In this document: one piece after another, positions 1 through 11,227 of the stretch
How the letters are laid out: each line of letters begins with the position of its first letter
How positions within the stretch are numbered: the stretch's first letter is position 1
Assembly (NCBI GenBank): GCA_907164885.2
Contig: OU015495.1
Span: 211,226,592-211,290,591 of the forward strand
Origin: Dolomedes plantarius
Taxonomy: Eukaryota > Arthropoda > Arachnida > Araneae > Dolomedidae
Direction of reading: 5' to 3'
DNA length: 64,000 bases
The notes under the pieces: generated by a model
The model's database searches: none
The model's input: only the letters and a program-made list of their open reading frames with translations
What the model was told of the DNA's origin: nothing
Position numbers and translations under genes: made by a program

Positions 1-298
1 CTTGAGATACTCACAGATTCTACAGAAAGTCGACCAGCAATGCTGCTTCGTAAACTTCGGGCCTAACAAGCTCTCGCGTAGGTTAGCATCAACCTAGCTC
101 CTCCTTCAACACTTCCTTAACACTTCCTTTCATCTCCTCTCACTTCCTCAACACTTCCTAGCTCTTCGTTTCTTTAATCTAGCTGCTTGGTATTTATACC
201 AACCACGTATGCCGAAATTAGCATATCTCAAGTGGCTTCTTTAATTTATTAACTTAAAAGTTCGATTCTTGTGAATCGAATCTTATGTAAACCTTACA
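1..298 (-). repeat. Partial LTR, same family as the LTR pair at 1218 and 4349
   Basis: This stretch aligns, with many substitutions, to the outer part of the LTRs at 1218-1655 and 4349-4789. Shared landmarks are the GGTATTTATAC segment, the 'attagcatatct' segment, the short inverted repeat around TTCGATTCTTG/AATCGAATC, and the terminal 'ccttaca' that ends at 298. The window edge cuts the other end. The sequence after 298 does not look like a polypurine tract, so this is more likely a solo or 5' LTR than a 3' LTR. It is clearly older than the intact pair. Confidence 0.75.
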
Positions 299-1212
299 TT
301 TACATTAACTGCATAAATTATTATCTATGAACAATTAAATTCTTCATGCTCAAGAAAATTTTAGAAAATATTGATTTTGTTCAGTAAATTTAAAAGTTCT
401 CGAAAGACACTTTTTTTTTTTTACAAAGAAATATAAGGAAAAAAAAGGGGCATGAATCTCTTTCAAAACTGCAATAAAGAAAGATAAGAATAGAAAAAGT
501 TAATGAGACCGAAGTCGTTAAGTATCCATTCACACATAAAGTTTTACCAAAGAATTTTTTTAATTTGCATTTTTTTTTTTATATAGAGCATGCAGAAAAA
601 ACGCTCAGCTATATAATTATACTTTTTTGGAGAAAAAACTTACATGTATATTTTTTTGCAAGCACTTCCTGCACCATTTAATATTTGATATATTTTTTTT
701 TCCAGTTTGCATATGTTAAACAGACACTCGAGGCATGACATTTGCATGGCAAGAGATGGATGATGATACACAATTATTTATAAGCATGTGTGATGTAGAA
801 TATGTCGTTACAAAAGAACATAATTGTTAAAGGGAATATTAAAGCTCCAAAAAAAGGGTGTTTAAAAGAACATATTTTCAAGTATTTCTCGGATTTTACG
901 GTTATAACGCTTCTTTTAAGCAAACGCATATGAAGTTTTTTTTTTAAATTAAAAGTCTTAAAAGTCTGGATTGAAATATGAAATATCACAGTGCACTCGA
1001 TGTGGAATAATTTACAAACTGTTTAATACACATTTTTAACTTAAAGAATGATAAATTGTGTGGAGTAGACTGTAATGCATTTATATTTTACTTTCGATTG
1101 TTTAAAATAATAAAGTGAGCTTTTAAAACTTACGGAAACAAAAGATAAACATTGTATTTTAAATCTTACGTTATAGACTTGAATAAATCATGCTATTGTT
1201 GTGCCTGCCGAG
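299..1212. other. AT-rich interval, nothing recognised
   Basis: Contains poly-T and poly-A runs only. Short ORFs here have no recognisable protein similarity and no flanking signals. Confidence 0.5.
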
Positions 1213-1217
1213 AATTT

Positions 1218-1655
1218 ATAGAGATTCTACTGCTCACTTCTACCCAGACTTGGGTGTATATAATTTGAAGTGGCACTCTATTTGAATTTGAAGCAAACAC
1301 AGTTTATACATGAAACAATGTTTATTGAATTCGTTGCACATATAATTGGCTTTTACAGCAATAAGCATGCGTACTACTTGTACGGAATGTATAAACACAG
1401 CTTTCAAGAACAATATATTTTTATACTCACGAACAGTAAGTCAAACCAGCAGTACTGCCATGTAAACTTCTGGCCCGCTAAGCACTAGCGCAGGATAACA
1501 CCTTTTCAACCTTAACAACCTCCTCTTTCATTAATGACGCTGCATGGTATTTATACTAAGCGCGTATGCCAAAATTAGCATATCTGAAGCAGCTTCTTTA
1601 ATTCCTTCACTCAAAAGTTCGATTCTTGGGAATCGAATCTTGTGTATACCTTACA
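1218..1655 (-). repeat. 3' LTR of the gag-only element
   Basis: 438 bp, matching 4349-4789 at about 99 percent. Differences I can see are a/t and a 2-base indel near the inner end, t/c in 'ctgccatg', one extra T in the right copy, and c/a in 'taagcgcg'. A 72-codon ORF (1270-1488) is identical in both LTRs, but this simply reflects LTR identity. Confidence 0.9.
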
Positions 1656-1668
1656 CTGGCCTCCCTCG
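1656..1668 (-). promoter_or_regulatory. Polypurine tract of the gag-only element
   Basis: Read on the minus strand, CGAGGGAGGCCAG lies immediately before the TGTAAGG start of the 3' LTR, where plus-strand priming is expected. It is purine-rich but short. Confidence 0.55.
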
Positions 1669-2413
1669 AAAAAAAAAAATTAGGTAACTGAGGTCTGAAC
1701 GGCTTCAGTTAACTAATTGAAAACGCGTGCTGGTCTGACTTTTGACATAATGGGTGGCAAAGCCAAAAAACCTTCCACACGTTGTGTGGAGGAAAAACGC
1801 CACTACCATTTTACAAAACTAACCCCGAAGGGTCCAGGTGACACCATCAAACAGTGGATTTGCAGAGTTGCGGATACTGGGCTGCCAACTACGCCCTAAA
1901 ATATCTATTTTAATTAAAAGTGACAACACAATTGCACAGCATGACATTTCTTGACTGTATCTGCTCTCCCCCGATTTATAATGTACATGTGTTATTTTTT
2001 GTGAAGTTAGTACATTAGTGGTTAATTGGTATATTGTGCAGTATGTATTTTTTTTCTAGTCACTACATGTCCCCTTCAAAAATTTATAAAACAACAGTAT
2101 GCCATTTTTTTTCAGTGGCTCACTCCTTCCCCTCAAAATGTTTACACAGTATATACAATGGGGAACTTCAAACCAATTTGGTTCGGTTTTATTAAAGGGT
2201 GGGAGTTAGAATAAGAGAATTGATACAAGACTTGTTCCTCATGAATGCAGCAACTTCCTTGCACCAGTCTGTCCAATCCGTGGAACCTCTCTTGATGGTC
2301 GCAGTCCTGGTAAAGGGGTTCGTTGACCGTGTGGGCATCCTTCGTGCAGAAGGTCGTTGGTCCTGAGGCGCTGGTCCGGCTTGACGATGGACAGGAGGTC
2401 TCTTGGGAGGAGG

Positions 2414-4213
2414 TCAACCTTGCTGGGCGGCAGAAATCTTCCGTTTCCTGTACTTATGCAAAGGAACTTTAAAATTGTCATTCTTCCTTTTGATAACCTT
2501 GTGTACCTTATCAGCGACGCATTCATCCTTTGATGGAGTTTTTGTAATGCACACTTTACCTTTCTTCGTACTTTTGCTTGTATCGGTATTAGATTTTAAT
2601 GCAGATTCTATTTTGTCAAATTTATACGCCGCACCAATGTGTTTAGTTACTGGCTTTATCTCTCTACTTGTGTCATGTTTTTCAACAAACTGACTCTGGT
2701 TTTGGTATTGGTGCTTATGCAACTTCTTGTTTACCGCCTTAATTACTTCAGTATTTGCAGTTTTAATGCTGGAACCTGAAGGCGCTTTTTCACGTTTTTT
2801 ATCCCCCTTAACTTTAGTTTTATCCTCTTTTGACGAAAAAGTCTCTTTGAAACTTGCGATATCAGAATCGTTATCATTTAAATTCTTTAACACTGCTTCA
2901 GTTTTAGGAAGATTAAGCTTTTCGCACTGGTGCGTTTTAATGCAACCTGCGTCTATAACTTCCGAAGCATCAGCTAAACTACTTACAGTATAACTCTGTG
3001 TCAACTTTTCATCCTGACTCTCAGTATGGTTTTCATGTACTTTATTTAAAACCATATTATCAACCTGGCCTACAGCATCTTCATTCGGATGGAAACTTGA
3101 AATAATATCATCATTACCTAGCGAGTTCCTACTATCGTTTGAAGAATTTTTATTGTCGTCAACTAATAAGTATTCACTAACTTCCGTAACGCATACTTCG
3201 TCATATACTAAATTTCCTTCATTAACAGATGTGTGAATATCATCTAAAATATCAGGTATAGCATCAATAGAAGTGTCAGATGATTTATTTTCTAAACCAC
3301 TAGCATTAGTATCGGCACTATTTTCAGAAATTTGTACTGGAATTACCGCATCATTCCAGCTAGACTCACTTTCTTTATAAGCCACAAAAATACCCTGACT
3401 TTCACTATTCTCAAAATAATGATTACTACTCGGACAAAATAATACATTTGACCACACAGTTTCAACAGGTTGAACCATATCATGTGAATCAACTTGCCAG
3501 TGCAAGTAAGGTGCTTCCATATTATTTACTTTAAGAGCACTAATTTCATTATAACGCCGTGCGCTTCTATTATTTTGCCTGCGGTACTGCTTACGCTGCT
3601 GGTTTGAAACTCGCGAAAAATTTTGGCGCGGCTGTATAAAACTTCTCGTACCTGAATGAAGGTACGGGGTAGCGAAGAAATGCCTATTGTCATGTTTAGC
3701 TAAAGCTTGAAGGAGGGTAACCTTGCTTGTAATTGTTTGATTATCTAAAAAATCTTGAACACTTGGCTTCAAACGTTGGATAACTATTTTTAAGATTATC
3801 GCTTCCGTCACCCCTTCTAAATATTCCTCACACTTGGAAATCTTTTCCGTAGCAAAATCTAATGCAGACTGACCTTCACGTTGCCTTAGCGAATAAATTT
3901 CCGCTTCAATTTCACTTTGATTAAAGGTCTTTGGAAAAACACTAAGAAACTGTTGCTTGAATGACAAATAGTCAAAAATCAGATTACTGCTTTGCATACA
4001 CGTGTACCACTGATATGCACTACCTCTTAAAGCGGCTAGAGCAATTTTAAGTTTATCCCCCTCTGGGGTGCATTGTTGCTGAAAGTAATGCTCAATTTTC
4101 TTTAGGAATTGGCTTGAGGGGCCGCCCTTGAAGGTGGCTTCGAATGGCGCAATTTGCTGAACCATAATTACCCGAGGAAAATTTCCAGCAGGATTTTGTT
4201 CTACAACACTCAT
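2414..4213 (-). CDS. gag: Gag-like protein of the LTR element
   Basis: An uninterrupted 599-codon ORF begins about 130 bp after the primer binding site and ends 760 bp before the 3' LTR. Residues 20-180 carry a retrotransposon Gag core: 'FKGGPSSQFLKKIEHYF', 'LRGSAYQWY', 'FKQQFLSVFP' and 'IVIQRLKPSVQDFL' fall in the order expected for Ty3/gypsy capsid-type domains. Residues 185-225 are rich in R, Q and N and may bind RNA; no CCHC knuckle is present. Residues 230-450 are acidic and Ser/Asn-rich and look disordered. Residues 460-599 are strongly basic, ending in 'KVPLHKYRKRKISAAQQG'. The basic tail resembles the end of an integrase more than the end of a Gag, so gag may be joined to the last part of pol by a deletion. 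That last point is inference. The expected role is capsid formation and RNA packaging. Confidence 0.75.
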   Translation of the reverse strand: MSVVEQNPAGNFPRVIMVQQIAPFEATFKGGPSSQFLKKIEHYFQQQCTPEGDKLKIALAALRGSAYQWYTCMQSSNLIFDYLSFKQQFLSVFPKTFNQSEIEAEIYSLRQREGQSALDFATEKISKCEEYLEGVTEAIILKIVIQRLKPSVQDFLDNQTITSKVTLLQALAKHDNRHFFATPYLHSGTRSFIQPRQNFSRVSNQQRKQYRRQNNRSARRYNEISALKVNNMEAPYLHWQVDSHDMVQPVETVWSNVLFCPSSNHYFENSESQGIFVAYKESESSWNDAVIPVQISENSADTNASGLENKSSDTSIDAIPDILDDIHTSVNEGNLVYDEVCVTEVSEYLLVDDNKNSSNDSRNSLGNDDIISSFHPNEDAVGQVDNMVLNKVHENHTESQDEKLTQSYTVSSLADASEVIDAGCIKTHQCEKLNLPKTEAVLKNLNDNDSDIASFKETFSSKEDKTKVKGDKKREKAPSGSSIKTANTEVIKAVNKKLHKHQYQNQSQFVEKHDTSREIKPVTKHIGAAYKFDKIESALKSNTDTSKSTKKGKVCITKTPSKDECVADKVHKVIKRKNDNFKVPLHKYRKRKISAAQQG

Positions 4214-4329
4214 TTTTTAAATAGTATATAAGTACTTGCAACAATTTTATCAATATAAGTACACAGTACACAGTTTTTAATTTCAATTATGTTGTTCGTT
4301 ACAAATATAACGCTAACTACCAGGGTATA

Positions 4330-4346
4330 TATAATTTCGGGCGCCA
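4330..4346 (-). promoter_or_regulatory. Primer binding site, tRNA-Lys type
   Basis: On the minus strand TGGCGCCCGAA begins 2 nt after the 5' LTR. The first 11 bases match the 3' end expected of a lysine tRNA; the match falls off after that. Confidence 0.7.
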
Positions 4347-4348
4347 GT

Positions 4349-4789
4349 ATAGAGTTTCTTTACTGCTCACTTCTACCCAGACTTGGGTGTATATAATTTG
4401 AAGTGGCACTCTATTTGAATTTGAAGCAAACACAGTTTATACATGAAACAATGTTTATTGAATTCGTTGCACATATAATTGGCTTTTACAGCAATAAGCA
4501 TGCGTACTACTTGTACGGAATGTATAAACACAGCTTTCAAGAACAATATATTTTTATACTCACGAACAGTAAGTCAAACCAGCAGTACTGCCACGTAAAC
4601 TTCTGGCCCGCTAAGCACTAGCGCAGGATAACACCTTTTCAACCTTAACAACCTCCTCTTTTCATTAATGACGCTGCATGGTATTTATACTAAGAGCGTA
4701 TGCCAAAATTAGCATATCTGAAGCAGCTTCTTTAATTCCTTCACTCAAAAGTTCGATTCTTGGGAATCGAATCTTGTGTATACCTTACA
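4349..4789 (-). repeat. 5' LTR of the gag-only element
   Basis: 441 bp partner of 1218-1655. On the minus strand it starts TGTAAGG and ends CTCTAT. It is followed on the plus strand by the AATTT duplication at 4790-4794. Confidence 0.9.
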
Positions 4790-4794
4790 AATTT

Positions 4795-5495
4795 AGTAAT
4801 AAATAACAACATGGAGTAATAGCAATAAAGGATAAAATTAGCAATTCGTACACTTATGCAATAAATCATTCATTTCGCAAATATTGGTTAATAATATCAT
4901 TTCTATTTTGAGGAAAAAGAAAACGAGGAAAGAACTTTCTTTTTTATTTTACGCATTCCTTTCTGTACTATTCAGAGAAATGCATTTAATAACCCTGATC
5001 ATATAAAGACAAGATTTCCTATCCACGTGACTGCTACATTTCTTTTCTTAACATTGAAATAATAGAAAAAATGTATTGATGAATACAAACATCCAATATT
5101 GGATTTAAAATCTTCAAAGACACATTTTAAATGAAGTGGCATTTAGAGACTTATAATAAAAACTATAAGCTTCTTTTAAATTCAATGAAACATCAATATA
5201 GAACAAAAAAAGTATTATAAATCCTGCGAATTACATCAAAGAATCTAATACGTGCATACTTATAACAAATGATGTAAATATTTTTTCCTTTTCGATATGT
5301 GTGCTTTTAATACACGTTTTCTTTGAGGGGATTCACCGGGTCTATAAGTAAGCTTAGTGACATTTTAAATATATGTTTTGTTTTAAGTGGTTGTGTAGGT
5401 ATTAAATAAATAAAATTTACGTACATTTAAACTGAATATCCGATGAACTGAGGGCACATTATTACTTAGTCTTTTTATGCTATCTTTATGAAAAA
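4795..5495. other. AT-rich interval, nothing recognised
   Basis: No coding similarity and no inverted or direct terminal repeats seen. Confidence 0.5.
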
Positions 5496-6272
5496 CTAGC
5501 TGAAATCCCGTACTTCGCTACGGAGTGCATTCAAATTAAATACAACGGTCAATGTATGCAATTAATGCCAAAAATATGTGTAAACATATTTATAATAAAT
5601 ACAACGATCAATGTATGCAATTGATGTTAAAAAAACGAAAAATATATTTATAAAAAATCATAACGGATGTTTTTATAGAAAAAATAACGTAGAAGAAAAT
5701 ATTCAAATTAAATGTAATAGGACATACTAAAGAATATAGTACAGTTAATATAGTACAGTTTGAGGAACATATCTTTTACTGTATTTTAATATTTTTTTAG
5801 ATAATGTCCAATCGTCTGTCGCATTAGCAAGAAAAAAATATTTTTTTGTCTATTTCGTTGCTATGAACGTGACGATAAATTAATTTAAAGTACCAGAAAT
5901 AGAAATCACGTGATCGGCATTTAATAAATTAAATTCTAAAAATGAATCTTTAAAAATTCACCAAAAATCAGAAAATGGAGGTAATGATTCGAAAAATATT
6001 TCCTTATAAAGGAATTTTTAGGATATTTCTCGTGATATAAATTTTATAACTCTCAAATTATTATTTTAAATGCAAACTTTAAAAAGTTACAAAAACAACT
6101 TAAAAATTTAATTTAAAAAAATCTAAGAATTTTTCTAAAATATTTCTTTTATTACACTATAAGAAGAATCGCCATGCAAAATTTCATCCCTTTAGGTCCA
6201 GCGGTTTGGTCTGTACGTTATCTGTCAGCCAGTCAGTCAGTCAATTACGGAACTGTTTTATATATATATATA
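5496..6272 (-). mobile_element. Non-autonomous Helitron relic, family 1
   Basis: The minus-strand 3' end is a GC-containing segment followed by CTAG (5496-5499) and then T, as expected of Helitrons. The other end carries the subterminal 'cagttccgtaa', a (GACT)n run and 'gaccgctggacc'-like sequence, but the initial TC is not preserved. The copy at 14960-15964 in the opposite orientation shares both ends and much of the interior, which supports a single family. There is no Rep/helicase coding. Confidence 0.7.
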
Positions 6273-7933
6273 TTATTAGGGGTTAGTTATTTTATTAATA
6301 TAACTTTATATCTTAGTAGACTGTATAAGAATCCATTAACAAAAATATTTAATGTTCTTGTTTAAGTGCAACTAATCAATCTTCTCACCTCTTTTAATAA
6401 AGGTAATACTGGAATGGCTTACCTGTAACATCATCTGAATAATGCATGAATAATAAGTCAATACTAAAAAATTGAGTTCCATGCATGTATCCTTAAAATG
6501 CATTTAATAATTGACTTCATTTTAACACGTAACTGTTGAATTCATGACACACCGAATAACCCTTAGGAATTAGGTTTTAAAAAATGAATAATTGACTGTA
6601 AAATGTCAACAGTTTGAACAATAATCTGCACAGGATCTTTAACAAAAAAAGAAAAACAGAATCGCATACAACATGGCGATTTTTGAATTCTTACATGACG
6701 TTGCTTACAATAGAATATACACCACAACAGATTAAACATTTCTTAGCCATTTTCTTGCCATTACTAAAAATCGAATGTGCAACAACAACAGAATAAAAAA
6801 ACATTTTAGCTTGAAGTAAAAAAATCTATTGATCAGATTGATCTATTGACCAGAAACACAATTAGAATACAAATTACAAACAATATGATGAATAAAATGA
6901 AACAATTATTATAAAGAATTATTTAAAAATAAAAATAAAAATTGTAAGTCTTTTATGAAGACTGATCAGGTATCTATCAATCTTTTCTATCTATCTATCT
7001 AAAAAAGCACAAGATCTTATCTAGCTTATAATCTTATATCTATAATTGTTTTTTAGTCTTATTAATGTTTATTCTCTACCTGTTCTGACTGGCTTCACTT
7101 CTAGTGATGCAAAACAAAGCCAAATTCTATGCTTGAACTCTGTTAGCTTTGACTACAGAAAGTAATTCTTTACGTGGTTGTTATTTATTACCTCCTGGAT
7201 GTCTAGACATTAGCACCGCAAAGAAGACATCTGAAAGTGAAATAAGTGCATTCAGTTAAACCTCTGGTTTTCCATTCATGGAAAAATTATTACCCGTTTA
7301 AAGGCAAAATACTGGTAACAAAGGGAAAAGTTTTATGCTACTTAGTATTCAACAGCTGATTTTAAATGTTTTAACGAGATTTATAAAAGCCTTAAAGCTA
7401 ATTTTCCTTTTTTAATGTAATTAAATGGGAAACTTTTAATCTAAAGAGCAATAAATTGAAGCGCGTATTCCTTATTTTAATGAAAAAAAGACACAAAGAT
7501 ACTTGAAACAGATAATGTCATTCCAAGCAATTTATGCAATCAAGGGATTTACTGTAGGATTAACTGTAGAAGAGATCGTTGCGTCATTTGCATTATTTCG
7601 TTGATCTTCGGACATGTAACAAATGTGAGGATTTAAAAGCAAATATTTAAGGGATAATTCCTTTTAAATGATTGAGTAAATGGCTGTATAAGAGTCGAAA
7701 AGAATTATTAATTATGTAAGACAGTAGAATATTAATGGGGAAAAAGTGTAAGGTATAAAGAGAAAGAGTAAATCACTGACCACTGGATCTAAAGGAATGC
7801 TGATATCTAGAAAATAGTGTTTAATGTAATTTGGTAAATCGTGTTTAATAACAATCGTGTATAAGACAATTTTCCCGATATAACTGGCTTCTCAGAGGCT
7901 TATAGTGTTCCTTGAAATGTAGATGTAAGGAGA
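6273..7933. other. AT-rich interval, nothing recognised
   Basis: Small ORFs at 6174-6365 and 6614-6796 lack recognisable similarity. A short (CTAT)n run lies near 6985. Confidence 0.5.
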
Positions 7934-8552
7934 TACAGAGGTTGTCCAAAATAATGGAAACACTACGCATAAAAAAGGAATTTCGTTTTTTTCTGATTGC
8001 AGTGCGAATTGCAAAAATAACGTTTTATTTTTTGCGTGAAATCGTTTAGATTATATTCTAAAGGCTGTGTTTAATTGAATGTTAAATTGTGCTTTAATAA
8101 AGTTAATTCAAGGTGAAGACCAAATGAGTTATCAGACAAAGTAAAAAAGGGGAAAGTTGTAGGTGCGCGTCTATTTGATGTTTCGATAACCTGAGTTGCA
8201 AATTTATTGGAAGTTTACAGAGGTTCTGCATCTAATGTCATAACAGCGTTATGACGTTAGATGCAGCGTCATGCAGCATTAACTCCACGACAACATATAA
8301 CGTTCGTAGCAAAATATCTGAAACAGAAAGGTCACTGCGACAGTGGAGAGCGCTCAGATTAATATACATCTATTGAAACCAGTTTAAACTCATACAAGCA
8401 GAAAGGAACTTTATAAGGAAAATATTTATGGCAGAGTTGCTATTCAAAAACTCTTTGCGTCCCAGATGAATGCATAACGGAGACTATAGTGGTGTTAGTA
8501 ACATAAAATATGAAATGCTGATCAAAGGAAGCACATATTATTTTCAGATGAA
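7934..8552 (+). mobile_element. Tc1-family relic, 5' half
   Basis: A TA (7934-7935) precedes an inverted-repeat-like end CAGAGGTTGTCCAAAATAAT. Downstream, conceptual translation with frameshifts gives an N-terminal helix-turn-helix segment ('KVVGARLFDVSIT', 'VANLLEV') followed by 'GRVAIQKL' and 'KHIIF' next to a 'SDE'-like position, typical of Tc1 transposases up to the first catalytic aspartate. The copy is cut off at about 8552, where the hAT sequence begins, so the catalytic second half is missing. Several stops make it inactive. Confidence 0.65.
8226..8266. repeat. Snap-back hairpin inside the Tc1 relic
   Basis: Two 19-nt arms separated by 3 nt (agc), complementary except for one G.T-type position. 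Confidence 0.85.
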
Positions 8553-10014
8553 TCATAAAAAGAATGATCCAGTGCAGCCTTGTCTTGGAAGTGAAGATTT
8601 TTAAATCGGGGATACAATAAAGATGCCATTGCAAAAAATTGACTGTTCTCAATGCCACCAAATCTCTTATTGCATTGAGCTAGAACACTTTCCTTCAGCT
8701 TTTTTCCTAGCTCTGAACTGCATGACACCGCATTTATTTTATTACGCATCATTTTTAACTATCGGTATAAGACAGATTGCTGTCACGAACTTTTCTCCAG
8801 ATGCTTGTGTTGTTGCGAATTCTATACTTTGGAATAATGTACAAAATTCTTGTAAAAACTCCATGTCCGTGGCTGAGGGCATTGGCGGAGCCGATTTATT
8901 GAAGTTAACAATACTCGCAACAACCTCCCTCAACTTAGGGAATCTTTCTAGCATGTAAAAAGTAGAATTGTCGGTCCTTGTCGATATGCTCTGAATCAGT
9001 ATAAGTTCTGTTTTTTTCCTAAGTTCATCACTTCCTACCACGCTTTGCTTGAACCATTTCACAATGGATTTCACTCTATCTATAATTGAAACAGCGTCTG
9101 GTAGGGATTCCTATGATTTTTGTGCCGTTAAGTGTAGAAGGTGGACAAAACAGCAGCTGTGCTTTTTCTTTTCCAAATGCTTTTTCCACCGCACTTACAA
9201 TGTTACTTCCCCCATCTGTAACGACAGCTGTAACTTTCTCTGGTGTGAATTCCCATTCTGAACACGTATCTGTGAGATGACCAACCAGATTTTGTGATGT
9301 GTGATTTTCATGTAGCTGATGAACTCCGAGAATTACAGACTCGAGTGCCCAATTTTCGATAAAATGAGCTGTTACTCCAAGAAAACGTCTCGTCCGGTAA
9401 GTTTCCGTCCAAATATCTGCTGTGAGACACACATATGAGACATTGCTCAGCCGCTCTTTTAACATAAATGACACTGATTCGTACTTCTGATCTATCATTG
9501 AATCTATTGTTCTTCGTGATGGAACAGAATATAAAGGCACAGTTACTTTTGACAAGTGTTTAAAACCCTCGTCTTCAATGATTGAAATCGCCTGAGAATC
9601 TCTACAAATCATGTAAAGAATAGCTTGAGAAACTTTGTTGTGCATATCTCCACCATCTTTAAAAGAAATCACATTTGTGAAACTGTCTTTCAAAGTTTTT
9701 TGATAGAACCTAGGAATAGGGGAATGCGAACTTACGGTTTCTTCTCTGTGTTCTCTCTAGTGTTCCGTTTCAGTCACCGAAGTGCTTGGAATGGCTGGAG
9801 CCACAGCATCTGGATTGTGGGGTTTACTTTTCACCTTCGGATTCATCGATGACTCAAAATACTCGTTATAAATATCACCATGTTTCGCCTTCAAATGTCC
9901 ACATAAATTCGTGGTATTGCCAGAAGTTTTGAGGGACTTAGGGCAAATATTGCATTTTACCAATTTGTCAGACGTTTTGGAAAAATATTTCCAAACGGTA
10001 CTTTTAGGAGGCAT
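8553..10014 (-). pseudogene. hAT (ZBED1-like) transposase, broken
   Basis: Reading on the minus strand from 10014: residues 1-50 form a BED zinc finger with 'CNICPKSL' and a downstream 'HLKAKH'. After a break, 9693-9076 gives 'LKERLSNVSYVCLTADIWTE' with the first catalytic Asp in 'TADIW', and 'AVVTDGGSNIV' with the second. Further fragments at 9074-8742 ('VKWFKQS', 'FYMLERFPKLREV', 'ATQASGEKF'-like) and 8752-8553 ('MASLLYPRFKNLHF') follow the usual family order. At least three frame breaks separate the blocks. The C-terminal segment with the third acidic residue and dimerisation domain is absent. This is a dead transposase; a domesticated gene is unlikely given the stops. Confidence 0.8.
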
Positions 10015-10844
10015 CTTACTAATAATAGTAACGTTGACTTATATAAAACCAGAACAAAACAAAAACTTAACCTCCTCACGACGGGCGTGGGATATCTCAC
10101 AGCCGGGCGTATCGCCCATGCAGCATCGTTGGAGAATGAATGAGCTTACTGGACGGGTGATGTATATATGCACAGCAGATCAGAAAGTTTTATTATTTAC
10201 TTTTGGGAGCACTAGATGGTATACTCTATCCATGAAACTTGGAATACACATAGTTGTGACCTTGTTTTTGAAATAACGATGGCTATGACTAACAGGCTCG
10301 CCATAGATTTACGTAAACAAATGGAGAGAGCGATTTATTGCGACTGGCTGTCAGCGGATAAGGCACTTTTAAACTTTGCACATGTTCTTTATTTACGAGT
10401 AATTTTCTTTTTCATTAGGTGTGGGATTGTAGCGTTGGACATATATACGGGTTCGCCGTTTAGTTTTGAGACGCAATCAGACCCTGATGCTGTGAAATTT
10501 CTGATTTAAGTAAATACTGTTAAGTAAATATACTGTTAATAGTTAAGTAAATACTGTAAAAAAATAATTAATCTGCAAAACAAAAATTTGTTAAAAGAGA
10601 AATTATAAATGAATGTGTATGTAACCCATGTATACTAGCTTAAATATATAGATTTATTCGAAAATGTTACTATTTTGGAATTATTTGTAAAATTAGACTT
10701 ACCGCTAAAAGACAGTCGTCCGGGAGGGAACGCTAACGGGAAACACCTCCGTCCTCAGCGGAAAGCACGTGATCGCAACAAACTTTGAGAAAGGGTTAGA
10801 TGGCCCCTCTCGTGTTTATACTATTTAGAAAATGAAACCCCATG

Positions 10845-10880
10845 GAAGGTTCTGGAGTGTCGAGAACATTCCAAGCGTTC
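10845..10880. promoter_or_regulatory. Heat-shock-element-like array
   Basis: Alternating GAA and TTC modules: GAAggTTC at 10845-10852, then tgGAG, tgTCG, GAAcaTTC at 10864-10871 and TTC at 10878, followed by ATTGG (an inverted CCAAT). Spacing slips by one base twice, so this is an imperfect HSF site. It lies in the non-coding 5' part of the hAT relic. It could be chance. Confidence 0.3.
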
Positions 10881-11227
10881 TAATTGGTTCATTCGTTGCT
10901 GATTGCCCTTTGTCTCGTTGCTAGGGGATCATTCCTCCTTTTGTATTTGTCCTTTTTAGAATTTAGACTTACATTTACCGAGTGTGAAAATTACTCTAGG
11001 TGGCTAATTTCTTTATTATGGTGCTTTTTCATTAAAATAAAACAAAAACAAAAAACATCGAGCACAAAACATCGATGTTAAAAAAAATCGGTTTCAATAA
11101 ATCGATGTTTAAAACGTCGATATTTTTATCAAGACATCGATGTTTTTAAAACATCGACATCGATGTCGCATCCCTACCACTATTGCCGAGGAATTAATTC
11201 TACCGGCTGCTGTGGACATGGCTAATA

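Larger units (their letters stand above)
1213..4794 (-). mobile_element. Gag-only LTR retrotransposon (TR-GAG-like), Ty3/gypsy type
   Basis: Two LTRs (1218-1655 and 4349-4789) face the same way and flank an internal region with one long minus-strand ORF. The element is bounded by a 5-bp duplication AATTT at 1213-1217 and 4790-4794. On the minus strand the LTR begins TGTAAGG, and a tRNA-Lys-like primer binding site follows the 5' LTR after 2 nt. I see three substitutions and three indel bases between the LTRs, so insertion is recent. No protease, reverse transcriptase or integrase coding is visible. The 760 bp between the gag stop and the 3' LTR has only broken frames. It must therefore depend on enzymes supplied by a relative. 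A collapsed pol at the deletion point is possible. Confidence 0.85.
8553..11176 (-). mobile_element. hAT transposon relic with BED finger
   Basis: The right end (minus-strand 5' end) is a TIR beginning TAGGGATGCGACATCGATG. Behind it, at 11056-11170, lies a cluster of ATCGATG palindromes, a subterminal pattern known in hAT elements. Transposase fragments lie at 8553-10014. The left end is truncated at the junction with the Tc1 relic, so the C-terminal dimerisation region and left TIR are missing. About 1 kb (10015-11040) between the start codon and the TIR is non-coding and includes the heat-shock-element-like array at 10845-10880. Confidence 0.75.

Noticed and set aside
1270..1488. Identical 72-codon ORFs at 1270-1488 and 4403-4621
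   Set aside because: Both lie in the LTRs and are identical because the LTRs are. No domain or start context is visible, and they are antisense to the element.
1717..1899. 60-codon ORF after the 3' LTR
   Set aside because: Antisense within the non-coding 3' part of the gag-only element and with no similarity.
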